Of a DNA stretch of 44,708 nt, positions 25,426 through 34,871 are shown piece by piece. Made by a program: the position numbers and the translations under genes. The notes below the pieces were generated by a model, which was not told the origin of the DNA, did not search any database, and worked only from the letters and a program-made list of their open reading frames with translations. Origin of the DNA: Condylostoma magnum (taxonomy: Eukaryota > Ciliophora > Heterotrichea > Heterotrichida > Condylostomatidae); contig CAKKTI010000141.1 in NCBI GenBank assembly GCA_920105805.1, forward strand, positions 1 to 44,708, in the 5' to 3' direction. The number at the start of each line of letters is the position of its first letter. Positions within the stretch are counted from its first letter, which is position 1.

Positions 25426-26727
25426 TTATATTCTATAACTAAGACTATTCAATGGTGCAATTCTTGCATGTGAGCTAATTCTGGGTCTAGAAGCATACGA
25501 ATTAATCTTCCTATTGCAATCCTCTCTAAGATTTTAAATATAAGCTTCTCCCTTTATCTATGATCTATTTACATTTCTATTACAATACTAGTTTTCTTAG
25601 TTATAATACCTATTGCCCCCTGGGTACTTCACCCTAGGTAACTAAAGTGCCCCGTAGTTCTATCTCAAAAAATTCCTTTGATTTGAATAATTGCGAGGCT
25701 ATCTTACCGGCTGTATTTCAGAGTACTAATAATTATCACACTTCGACCTAACAGAGTTGTTTCTATAGTATTAAATTGAATGCTTATAATTTCTCTCAGA
25801 TTCCTGTCGCATATAAGTAGGCAACGGTAACTAAGCTTATCTTTGATTACTCTCTAATTTAATAGTCTTTAAAAGATTATTACTTCTCGCTTCATCTGTC
25901 CCTTAATTTTAATCTAATCTTTTCCTAATTGACTCAAATTACAAAATTTCCTCGCAACTTGGCCTTTCGGAAGGATTAACCACAATCAACTTTTCTATAA
26001 TTTTCTGTAGCTCAGTACTGAAACACCCTGGAATGGGCTGAAACTCTCCTCTAGTAACTCTGTTGTACAAACTTTTCATATTTTGGGCTTGAAAAGGAGG
26101 TCTTAATGCAGCAGCCTCGTATATAACGCACCCAAGGGATCATATATCACTTTTTATGTTATATGGCAAATCTTATCACACCTCAGGACTGGCATAATAC
26201 GGAGTTCCTGTTTAGGTATATACAAACCCATCTTTAGCTATTTTAGAAACATTCATGTCTCCAAGTTTCACTGAGCCATTTAAATTTAAAAATACATTAG
26301 CACATTTTAAGTCCCTGTGTAGTATATTATGCTAGTGTAAGGATTGCAGCCCTTTTGTCAGCTGTATTAAAAGATTTCATATGAATTACTCAGTTGGATA
26401 GCTCATTCTTACTTAATACTGCTTTATTTTATTAAGCAGGTCGCCGTTATCTGCAAACTCTGTAACTAGACTAATTAGAAATTACCAAAGACTACTACTA
26501 GGATCATCGAAAAAAGCTTCTTTATATGAAATTATGTTGGGATGCTTTACACTTGCCAGTATTCTTACCTCATTTAAAGCATTTTACTTTTCTTTTTAGT
26601 TAAGTTTAGCCATTCTGACCTTTTTAAGAGCGTAGGTTTTGTTATCTTGCTTTCTTAGTACTTTATATACAACACTGTATGATCCTTGGCCTATTTATTC
26701 CTTTAGTACAAAATCGTTTAAAGGCAT
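25426..26727 (-). CDS. NEK-family Ser/Thr protein kinase
   Basis: A 433-residue reading from ATG 26727 to TAA 25428-25426. The kinase domain is at about 5-260: P-loop IGQGSYSVVYKV, ALKKV lysine, catalytic loop HRDLKCANVFLN, GTPYYASPEV activation segment, and DIWSLGCVIYE (both Trp in the last two areas are TGA). The DFG motif is DMN (LGDMNVSKIAK), a variant known in some algal and ciliate NEKs, in which the Asp that binds Mg is kept, so activity is expected. The tail of about 170 residues is basic and Asn/Arg/Tyr-rich, probably disordered. NEKs regulate cilia length and basal bodies in ciliates and algae. Its 3' end meets that of the convergent coiled-coil gene with at most about 40 bp between. 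Confidence 0.9.
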
Positions 26728-26883
26728 TTATTAAATATGTTATTAGTTTACTGCAGTACTTTCATATTTTAAGAATTAAACCTATCTATTATAATAATAC
26801 AATTTTCCCTCACTTTACACTTATTTTCCAGCAATGCTTGGCTTGTACCCAGCAACAGGACTTTACTTTATAATTCTACACTG

Positions 26884-27432
26884 CTATTTAACCTTCTCTA
26901 ATTTCATTTTATACTTTTTCTTATAATACTCCAGTTCCTCTAATTAAAGCTCAATTACATTCAGCCTCTAAGCATAATCATCCCCTACATCCGTCGAATT
27001 GTTAGCACTGTGCCTTGCAGTAACAATTTTCTCCTCTCTTACATCATCAAGTATGAAATATACCTAAATCTGCCCGACTATTTTGCCTTTATTGACTAGA
27101 TTTCATAAGTACTATCCTTGAATTAGCTCTTATATCTTAATTCTGCATTTTCCTATAAAAACACTTCCTAGTAGTCAAGATTTATGAAACACTGATACCT
27201 GCACTTCATTTGCCCTGCAGTACTCCAGTATTAAGGTTTAGTTTCAAATTGGATGCTGGTCGTTTCTCTCAACAATTTACGTTTAGAACTCTCAGTCTCC
27301 GAACTGGATTTTAGAATAAAGAGACATTCCGCCAAAGGCTGCCTTGTTACAGTATAAGTATGCTTCCTTTACGTGGAGTAAAAACGTTTGCCGCTGTATA
27401 TTCTGTGTATCGGTCTGTCTTTGTGCCTTCAT
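26884..27432 (-). CDS. Single C2-domain protein
   Basis: A 182-residue reading from ATG 27432 to TAG 26886-26884. One C2 domain covers about residues 12-130: FLLHVKEAYLYC, SLYSKIQFGDWEFQT, NDQHPIWNQTLILEY, EVQVSVFHKSWLLGSVFIGK, KIVGQIQVYFIL. The order and spacing of strands, especially HPIWNQTLILEY and the IGxxxI strand, are typical of C2. The Ca2+-binding Asp positions are mostly not Asp, so Ca2+-independent lipid or protein binding is likely. The C-terminus is a short coiled coil (LQLEELEYYKKKYKMKLEKV). It lies 156 bp upstream of NEK, same strand. Confidence 0.85.
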
Positions 27433-27990
27433 TTAAGATTTTAACTTATATTTAAAAATATAAGTTTACGCACATTGCGTGAATATTGAAAGGAAGTTAT
27501 GTTGAGTTATTGTTGATTATATTATGTAAGATTATGCTTTTGGTTAATTGTGCAATAGTCTGGCCTTAAAGGAATGTTTTGATTTGGTGTATAAGTTAAT
27601 TTTTAGGCGTAGGATATTATATATGATGGAAATTTTATAAGCATTGATGAGGTTGGATTCTATGTAAAGATTGGATAAAGTTTGCAGCTTACTATCGATT
27701 AGTAGTGTAAAACTAGATTATTTCGTATAAAACACAGAGTTATTGATAAATATTAATCTACTAAATACTAAAAAATCAAGCCAGTGCATCATTTAAGCCT
27801 ATTAATAAACAATCCACTGAAAATTACTTAAACAATGAACTTTTACTAATTCTTTAATCTTTCCTTTAATAATTAAATGGCTACTTAACATCTGAGTTAA
27901 AAATTATAAGAATTAGAGTTAAAACCAATATAAATCAAAGGAATTTAAGCAGCAGTTCAACTAATCCACTCAAAAATAAACGATAAACTG
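27433..27990. promoter_or_regulatory. Divergent intergenic region
   Basis: 558 bp between the C2 gene (-) and the coiled-coil gene at 27991 (+). AT-rich, probably holding both promoters. A weak plus-strand frame near 27624 (MMEILQALMRLDSM) is noted but unsupported. Confidence 0.4.
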
Positions 27991-29418
27991 ATGACTATGA
28001 ATCTTTAGAAGCCACAAAAGAGCCTAGAATCCATATAAGAAGAAACCATGTCTAAAATGAGCCGGGCAGATATAGAAGCTAACATAAGAGCAGCAAAACT
28101 AAGAGAAGCCCAAAGAATAAAAAACCAACTAGAACAAAAACTGAAATTCGTAGAAAGCAACATTGGCACTATACAAGGAACTACAACAAAACCTGCAAAC
28201 AAATTAAACCTGATGGACGAATAATCACGAAGCAAGTACTATGAAGAAATGAAGCAAAAAGAACAACTAAGAAAAGAAGAAGTAAGAAACTACAAAAAAG
28301 ACTAAAAGTTAAGAGAAAAAAGACGTAATTAGCTAGCGTAAGAAGCAGAGTAAAAACTAAAACAAGACCTAGAACAAAGCAAAAAACGTTAAGAACAGTT
28401 ATTATAGAAACGAGAAGAGGAGAAAAAGGAAAGACTAAGAGTTCTTGAGGAAAAGAAGTAGAAACGTCGGCAAGAAATGAAAATGCGTAAATAAGTAACT
28501 GACCAAGCTTACAGGGAGGTAAAAAACTAAAAACCATTTTTTAGGATAAAAGAAGAGGAGGAAGAGGAGCGTTAGAAATTAGAAGAACAGCAACGGAAAG
28601 AGTACTTAGCTCGTCAAAGGATTCAACACTACTAGCCAATCGACCAGTCTGAACTACAGCAACACGCAAGATAATTTGACATGCTAAAACAGGAATAAGA
28701 GGCAAGATTAGAAAAAGAGAGAAAAAACAAGCAGTTAGAAGCCTAGCTCAACAGTGCAGCCTAGCCTTACTCGGTATACAACCAGGCTTTAATAAATGAG
28801 AAAAAGTAACGTGATGAGAAGGAAAGAGCGGCACAGGAAAGATTGAAACTGATAGAAAAGCGGGCCAGATATGGAGAATTGGTAAAAGAGATGTTTGCAC
28901 CGTCTATAGATAGATTTAAGCAGAAAGAACTGGAATTAAGAAAGGAGAAGTTAAAGCATCCAGTACGTCCTCGTATACGATCTGGAGGGAGGCAGAGAGC
29001 AGATGATATAGACAATGACCCTGGATTTAACTCGGAAACTGAGGCTAAAAGGCTGAGATTTAAGCCCAGGAAGTTTAAGGATAATCCAATGATTCCGAAG
29101 CCTTAATAGAAACCAGAGGGGAAAATAGTAGACTATTTAGCCGAAATGAGGCAGAAAAGAGGAGTAAAGGCCAGTCATTCAGTGCCTGGGAATATAGAGT
29201 GGGAAAGTGAGGCAAGCATGGAGCAGGACCCTGTCAAAAGGGCTGCTAAGATTAAGGCAAAGGCTGAGTAACTTGAAAAAGCTGCTAAGAGGAAGGAGGC
29301 AATGATTTCTAATAAAGCGTCGATACAAGGAGTTGAGGATAGCGAAGCTGTTGGGGATATGTATCTATCCTCTATTAAAGCGAAACTAGCGCTACTCGAT
29401 CAGTTATCACCATCGTAG
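27991..29418 (+). CDS. Long charged coiled-coil protein, cilia-type
   Basis: A 475-residue reading from ATG 27991 to TAG 29416-29418. A second plausible start is ATG 28048 (MSKMSRADIEANIRAAKLRE). The protein is highly charged, with coiled coil at about 20-60, 85-195 (KREEEKKERLRVLEEKKQKR) and 200-290. A segment near residues 285-310 (EKRARYGELVKEMFAPSIDR) and the following LKHPVRPRIRS look like a conserved module seen in ciliary coiled-coil proteins. I cannot name the family. The C-terminus carries a helix ending MYLSSIKAKLALLDQLSPS. The next gene starts 29 bp downstream on the same strand. Confidence 0.78.
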
Positions 29419-29447
29419 GTTATATAACATTAATAATTTTAGTTAAT

Positions 29448-29810
29448 ATGAAGGCTGTAAAGGAGGATCTTGCATTTGCTAAGTTGTAAGGGCTGAATAT
29501 ATTAGCGTATTTAAGGTCATATAGAGTTACATTAGGAAGAGGCTGCACTAACTAGACTCATATATCACTTGGAAGGGATAAGAGGATCTCAAGAACTCAT
29601 GCTATTATATAGTGGGATGTTAGTTTGAGAAGATTCGTTATCAAGAATATTAGTAAGAAGTATATTATTGTGAACAATAGGAAAATATATAATAGCAGCA
29701 GCCCAGTTCCTCTTAAAAACGGAGCAGCTATTAAAATCAGATCAGCGGAGTTCTACTTTCTTTTACCTGTAGAAAAGAAACATAATAAGGAAAGAGACGA
29801 AAGTGTTTAA
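29448..29810 (+). CDS. FHA-domain protein
   Basis: A 120-residue reading from ATG 29448 to TAA 29808-29810, essentially one forkhead-associated domain: FAKLQGLNILAYLRSYRVTL, GRG, THISLGRDKRISRTHAIIQW, RFVIKNISKKYIIVNN, PVPLKNGAAIKI, AEFYFLLP. The phosphothreonine-binding residues of the family (GR in the GRG turn, the Ser and His of SRTH, Asn in VNN) are present. The closest look is to FHA domains of the Fhl1/FoxK and related fungal/animal type, but no DNA-binding part is attached. It probably binds phosphoproteins. Only 29 bp separate it from the upstream stop codon. Confidence 0.88.
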
Positions 29811-30166
29811 TTGTTAGTATCTGGCTAAAACATGGCAGTTTTATTTAAATTGGATTTTAGCTTGCATTAAAGTAACTTTTTAGGTTATTAAAGGTGAAGT
29901 CTATTGCTTAAAGGGCTAGCTAATTATTTGGCTATGAGTAATGATAAAATTCTATATAAAATCTAACTTTTAAAATTGTTTATATGCTTTATAAAATCCT
30001 TTATACTCGAAATTTTGCAGTGATTTTCACATAAAAGTAAATCAAATTTATAATATTATGCAATGTTATTATTAACTTAATAAATCGTATTATTTTAACT
30101 AAATACACGCACCTTTTATATAATTAACCATCTAATAAAATAAACAATTCCATAAATATATGTTAC
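29811..30166. other. Tail-to-tail spacer
   Basis: About 356 bp, very AT-rich, between the 3' ends of the FHA gene (+) and the CDPK-like pseudokinase gene (-). No feature seen. Confidence 0.45.
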
Positions 30167-31964
30167 TCAAAAACTAATCAATTCTTTAAAATTTCCTAAA
30201 GCCAGCTCCTTAAACTTTTCTCTACTTAATTAATAATCTTCATTTAGTGATAATCTTCTTTTAATAGATTTGATAGCATTCCAACTTCACTTTTTTCGCA
30301 ACACCTTTTAGAAATATTCAACACCAGATTACTCATTTCCATCATTATAAAACTTCTAAAATGCTTAATCTATTACATAATCATTCAATACAGCAGACCA
30401 ATTAATTGCTCCGATACAGAATTTTGTGAAATCAATACATCCATGCTTAAATGTACAATACTCATATAAGTCTAGTGTATTTATCAATTCACTGTCAATT
30501 TTTTTGAATATAGCCCTTTTTGTTTTATTCCTGGAGATAGCTTTATTCTTATCAGCATCTAACCTTTCAAAAGCAGCTTTTAACTCAATTTATTACTTTT
30601 TACTGAGAAAATTCTAAGCAATTACTTTTAGTATCTAGAACTGCATNNNNNNNNNNNNNNNNNNNNNNNNNNNNNNNNNNNNNNNNNNNNNNNNNNNNNN
30701 NNNNNNNNNNNNNNNNNNNNNNNNNNNNNNNNNNNNNNNNNNNNNNCTTATCAGCATCTAACCTTTCAAAAGCAGCTTTTAACTCAATTTATTACTTTTT
30801 ACTGAGAAAATTCTAAGCAATTACTTTTAGTATCTAGAACTGCATTCTAGCCAGTATTTTGAAATTATTACTGTAGGAACTCACAATTAGCTATTTTTAC
30901 AGCGATAGATTCTGAATTCAAGAGTCCTATAGTAGCTCATCAGCCGATGGCCTAAATATAGCATCTTTACACAGCATTCGCTTGATAAAAACTTTAGCCT
31001 TGGCACTGATATCCTTCCACGCCTTATGCCTAAAGTGTACATCATGATTTTTTATTACATCTATAGAGTCACTATAGAAATCTGAATTAAAAGGAAATTT
31101 CCCGCATAACATATAGAACAGTAGTATACCACAGCTTCAAATATCCGTTTTCTCGTCATAATAGCCTTGTATCATTTCAGGAGACTGATACCTAAAATAA
31201 CCTTTGGAGTCTTAAATCGGTAATATCGGCCTTTTTATTATCATTTTACTAAATTTTCCTAGTGTAGCATTGGCTGATTCTATCAAGTCATCTAGGAAAA
31301 TGGCTTCTGCTGATATATACCTATGAATTACTTTATTATCATGACATGTTTTCACTGCTTGGAGAACTTAGCTAATTATTCTATGTGCATCTTATTCTCT
31401 AATCCTTTTATACTTTGACATTACCCATTAAACACTTTTACCATTGAAGTACATATAAGACCTACATACAAACTATGTAGTTTCTATGTACTCTAAAACT
31501 TACAGAAGATGTTAATTAGGATTCTAACCCAAAAATTCAACTTCTCTTCTTATTTTTGAAAGCTTCATTTTACTCATTTACTATTTGTTGAATAATTAAA
31601 GCCAGCATTTATTGCCAGAAGTTTAGTGAACTGCTTTGAATTTTGCTGAATCTAAACTTTGGTATTGCTTTAATATCTGATAATTACTGTCCCCGTTGTT
31701 TGAAGTAATATTAATGAAGTTTCATCCCACTCGATGTGCTATTGGAGGAGTTTCTGCCTCCTAGGAGATTTAAGCACTGTGTTCAGAATAAATTTGATCA
31801 GAAATTGTAAAAATCATGTGTTCTTCTAGCATTTCTTCTTATATAAACTATTAGTTGTATGCATAGCTACCTTCTCTATTGAATAGTTGGTATCGCTATT
31901 AAAGCTCTTATTAGATTTACGCAGCATTTGATCTTTAAAGGAGATTGGAATCACAACAGCCCAT
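30167..31964 (-). CDS. CDPK-type pseudokinase with degenerate EF-hands (interrupted by assembly gap)
   Basis: ATG 31964 starts MGCCDSN, an acylation motif typical of calcium-dependent protein kinases. After about 100 residues a kinase domain follows (NYQILKQYQSLDSAKFKAVH ... KIRREVEFLGQNPN), but catalytic positions are lost: the P-loop has no glycines, the VAIK Lys position is not Lys (CWLQLF), HRD is HRY (VIHRYISAEAIFL), and DFG is replaced by GKF. The C-lobe is kept (YQSPEMIQGYYDEKTDIWSC, MLCGKFPF). A CDPK junction helix (LKVIAQNFLSKKQQIELKAA) and EF-hand remnants follow; loop DADKNKAISRNK lacks Gly6 and Glu12. Taking the 99-bp duplicate once gives about 532 residues. The stop is TGA 30169-30167; being also Trp, it is less certain. 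Confidence 0.8.
30548..30646. repeat. Left copy of a 99-bp duplicate flanking the gap
   Basis: Identical, base for base, to 30747-30845. Together with the run of Ns this shows that two contigs overlap by 99 bp and were joined without merging. The sequence lies inside the pseudokinase gene, coding for its CDPK junction. Confidence 0.95.
30647..30746. other. 100-N assembly gap
   Basis: Exactly 100 N, a conventional placeholder for unknown length. Because the flanks are identical, the true gap length is probably negative: the sequence is continuous once one 99-bp copy is dropped. Confidence 0.98.
30747..30845. repeat. Right copy of the 99-bp duplicate flanking the gap
   Basis: Same sequence as 30548-30646. 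Both sides stay in the same reading frame of the pseudokinase (99 is a multiple of 3), so collapsing them restores one continuous host gene. Confidence 0.95.
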
Positions 31965-32295
31965 TTTTATTAATAGACTTAAATCATAGAGAAATTATGA
32001 TACTTTAATAGCCATTTAGCTAAAATCATTGTTATTTTCTTATATGTAAGATGAAGGTTTTATGAAATGATATATAATTACATCAAACTACCCTGTTAAA
32101 ATTATGTTATGGAATATATTGAAAATATAAAAAAACACTATATTTATCAAACATCAAGTTTACCTCATAAAGCTAAGTATTAAGGAAATATCTATTCTTA
32201 TTAGGATGAATCCTGACAATAAACACTAATTAAATCATATTTTAGTAATCCAGCTCTATGGTTAACCCTCAACAAAATAATTAATCTCAAATAAA
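31965..32295. promoter_or_regulatory. Divergent promoter region, pseudokinase and TMEM107
   Basis: 331 bp of AT-rich sequence between two head-to-head starts. No motif recognised. Confidence 0.4.
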
Positions 32296-32721
32296 ATGGT
32301 AAGTACAACCGCGTAATTATTACCAGCAAAGTTTCTGATTCTTGTAAGCTAAATTTTTATAACATTAGTGATGATATTTAGTAAAGAAGATAATATTCTA
32401 AATGGAATTTCAACTAGTAAAACTTCCTCTGATGAGTACACAGAGGGAGAAAATACTATAATAGCACTATGCATTCTCATAATAATAGGACTACTAGTTG
32501 AACTGATTCTACTCATAATGGGAATGTCCTTATTCTTTGATCAAATAAACGCTATTTAGATTTTTCTGCATGGATTTGGACTTTTAATGTCAATTTGGTA
32601 TTTAATGGATGATTGGAGGTATTAATCAATCTGAAGCATCTGGTTAATATCCGGATTATTACCTTTAGTTTTCGAGATTTTAATTACAATGCAAGTCAAG
32701 TCAAAATTCAATCAAACTTAG
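32296..32721 (+). CDS. TMEM107: TMEM107-family transition-zone membrane protein
   Basis: A 141-residue reading from ATG 32296 to TAG 32719-32721 (TAA follows); animal TMEM107 is 140 residues. It shows four hydrophobic segments: about 8-28 (LLPAKFLILVSQIFITLVMI), 52-75 (IIALCILIIIGLLVELILLI), 83-103 (IQIFLHGFGLLMSIWYL) and 110-130. Family landmarks are LPAKFL at the start, the loop with EYTEGENTI, LLVELILLIMGMSLF, and the W-rich end (DDWRYQSIWSIWLISGLLP). TMEM107 is part of the MKS module at the ciliary transition zone. One Trp is TGA. It is tail to tail with CFAP410, another cilia gene. Confidence 0.88.
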
Positions 32722-32946
32722 TAATTAATATGAAATCCAATATATCTGCAATGATTACATACACTACTATAACTAATAAAAGTACTCAAATCATTTGATT
32801 AGGCTTATAAGCAACTTTAGTCTAAAAAATAAACCAAACTCCCCAGAATTATATAAAATTTTCACCTAAAACATTGATCATAAATCTCAAAAATTTGCAA
32901 ACACAATAAAAAGCACTGAAAATCCATAAAACAATCAAATTACAAA
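32722..32946. other. Tail-to-tail spacer between TMEM107 and CFAP410
   Basis: 225 bp AT-rich; no feature beyond the presumed 3' ends of both genes. Confidence 0.4.
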
Positions 32947-33648
32947 CTACATTCTTGAGCTAAGCTTCCTTTCAATATCCCTCTTTACCAACTCCAACTC
33001 ATTCTCATCTAACTCTTTCAGCAATGCCAACACAGCACACAAGATATTTTCATTCCTCGACTCCCCTCTTGGCTTGCTTCTCTACTGCCTTCTTTCCGGC
33101 TCTCTCTAAGCCCTTTACCCAGATAAGTCTCTCTATACTGGATTCTTCTGAATTTCAGGCTCCCTTTATGGCCTTTGAACCTCCGGTTCTCTCCTTTCCT
33201 ATCTAACAGGAGGCTAAGGCTAACTATTTGCTTGATATTTAGACATAGCCTACTACCTTTCCTCAGTTGACACTGATTGATTATCTAATTTTACTAAATT
33301 TGGTAAAGATGCTATTACAAAATCTCTATAGCTATGATGCTCAGCACAAGGGTTATCCCATAGCCAGAGTACACGGAGACTGGGCAGTACTTACAAGAAT
33401 TGGATTTCTTCTAGATTATCTATAAGATTTTTACGAAGATATAGTTCTTTTAAACGTTTGCAGTATTGGAAGTCTTTTAAATGTTTTATTTTATTTACAC
33501 TTAGGGATAGTACTTCAAGGTTGGGCATGTGTTGGAGGATGCTTACATCTTAGATTTCATTTCCCCACATGTTAAGGTTGCGTACTTAGTCCAACCTGTC
33601 TACTTTTGTTCTTAATAGGACCATATCTGGGCTCATACCTTTCGACAT
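32947..33648 (-). CDS. CFAP410: CFAP410 (C21orf2) leucine-rich-repeat ciliary protein
   Basis: A 233-residue reading from ATG 33648 to TAG 32949-32947. Residues about 5-125 form leucine-rich repeats with the CFAP410 pattern: [69 protein letters not shown] and the cap [21 protein letters not shown] Gln/Arg/Pro-rich linker follows (about 140-195). The C-terminal helix [20 protein letters not shown] corresponds to the small helical oligomerisation domain known for this family. CFAP410 acts at basal bodies with NEK1 and SPATA7 in animals. A NEK kinase is also present in this window. Confidence 0.88.
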
Positions 33649-34383
33649 TTTAAATATTTTAGAGGGGTTTTTTAGGTGTTTGTATTGAAAAACTAGGTAG
33701 ACTTTATACAAGAGATGTGGTTTTGCTAGTTGTTATAGGTATTGTAGATAGAGAGAGTATACAGTTTTTACTTGTTTTAGGAGATCAAACTATGTAGTAC
33801 TTTTTATTTCTAATATGTTAAATCATCAGTTACATTTTATCCTAATTTGAGATATGGAAAGAAACCTGCATAAAATTAGCCTAAATTCTTTCAAAAAGCA
33901 TAAGGAACCTATTATTATACCAGAACTTATATAATTTTAGCTTAACTTAAGTACACTACTCATAATAAGACTAATTTTACCTTGATATACACTTAAGAAA
34001 TTTAAATATTTTACAAATCTCAGCTTTAACTGCATTTAATAATATTAGATTACCTCCCTGCATAAAACCTCTAATAAAGCCTTTCAAACACTCATTCCTA
34101 AGCAATTTTCCAAAACACTTCATTGAGAATTATTATTCCCAAATTCAAAACTACCCTTCATAACCTCTCAAAACCCCGCAACTCCACTAATCAAAACCCT
34201 CCCTAGACTCAATACCCGACCTCTCCACAACCTCTTTCCCTCTCTTTTCCCTCAAATCCCTCCGAAACTGCTTAAAACTTCCTAACTCCAATTTAAAACC
34301 ACCAAAACCAGCCTAATTTTAAAGCTTATTATATTTAAAACATAAAAACAACTTACTTTAAATGGTCAACTTATCTAACTAGA
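33649..34383. other. Spacer with a possible unrecognised minus-strand coding piece
   Basis: 735 bp. At about 34090-34320 the minus strand is richer in G and reads GFGGFKLELGSFKQFRRDLR then EKRGKEVVERSGIESREGF, which looks like coding sequence, but I find no clear start or family and the other frames are also open. The rest is AT-rich. Confidence 0.35.
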
Positions 34384-34692
34384 CTATAATTTCTTTGCAA
34401 CCCTATATTCCTGACAAACTGCGCATGGTCCACAGCACCAATGTAGTAAGCAGTTCATAAAGAAATTAGGTGTTTCATCAGCCTGCTGTTAGATGCTTCC
34501 TCTATTGATAGCTCCTCCAATGCAGCATAAAAAGGCCGCCATAAGGCAAGGTACAACACATCCTTCAGATTTCTTAGCTTTCTGCACTGCTGTTCCTTAG
34601 ACACATGCCCCTCCACAAGGCACACAGCACACTACAAGGCAGGATCCAATATTGTTGAAACAACCGAAAAGACTCTCGTCAAATTTCCCCAT
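34384..34692 (-). CDS. PLAC8-type cysteine-rich protein
   Basis: A 102-residue reading from ATG 34692 to TAG 34386-34384. Cys-rich and hydrophobic, with the PLAC8 pattern: FGCFNNIGSCLVVCCVPCGG near the start, PCLMAAFLCCIGGAINRG in the middle and HWCCGPCAVCQEYRVAK at the end, which matches the family's final CC.PC..CQ..RE block. PLAC8 proteins in plants and protists are small membrane proteins tied to cell size, Cd or Ca2+ transport; the role here is unknown. It is about average length for the family. It ends in KKL followed by TAG. Confidence 0.87.
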
Positions 34693-34760
34693 TTATATTT
34701 ATTATAATTACTTGAAATATGGTCCTTTTAAAGCATACGGCTTAGATTAGTCGATTATAG

Positions 34761-34810
34761 AGGTTTTAAGAGCTTTTTGGAGGTTTTAAGAGCTTTTTGG
34801 AGGTTTTAAA
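34761..34810. repeat. Short 20-bp tandem repeat upstream of the PLAC8 gene
   Basis: aggttttaagagctttttgg occurs twice in tandem (34761-34780, 34781-34800) plus a half unit. It lies in the 179 bp between the PLAC8 start and the importin end. Confidence 0.85.
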
Positions 34811-34871
34811 GAACTTAATTATATTAGGTATCTAAAAGATGGTAAATTCTTCTTTTATGTAAATCACTCAT

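Noticed and set aside
27624-27800. Short plus-strand frame MMEILQALMRLDSM
   Set aside because: No family and lies in the middle of a divergent promoter region; composition fits AT-rich spacer.
28005-28537. Leu/Phe-rich minus-strand ORFs suggesting membrane proteins
   Set aside because: Antisense of the Glu/Lys-rich coiled-coil gene at 27991-29418.
34090-34320. Minus-strand segment with LGSFKQFRRDLREKRGKEV
   Set aside because: Composition is coding-like, but start, stop and family are all missing; kept only as a note in the spacer entry.
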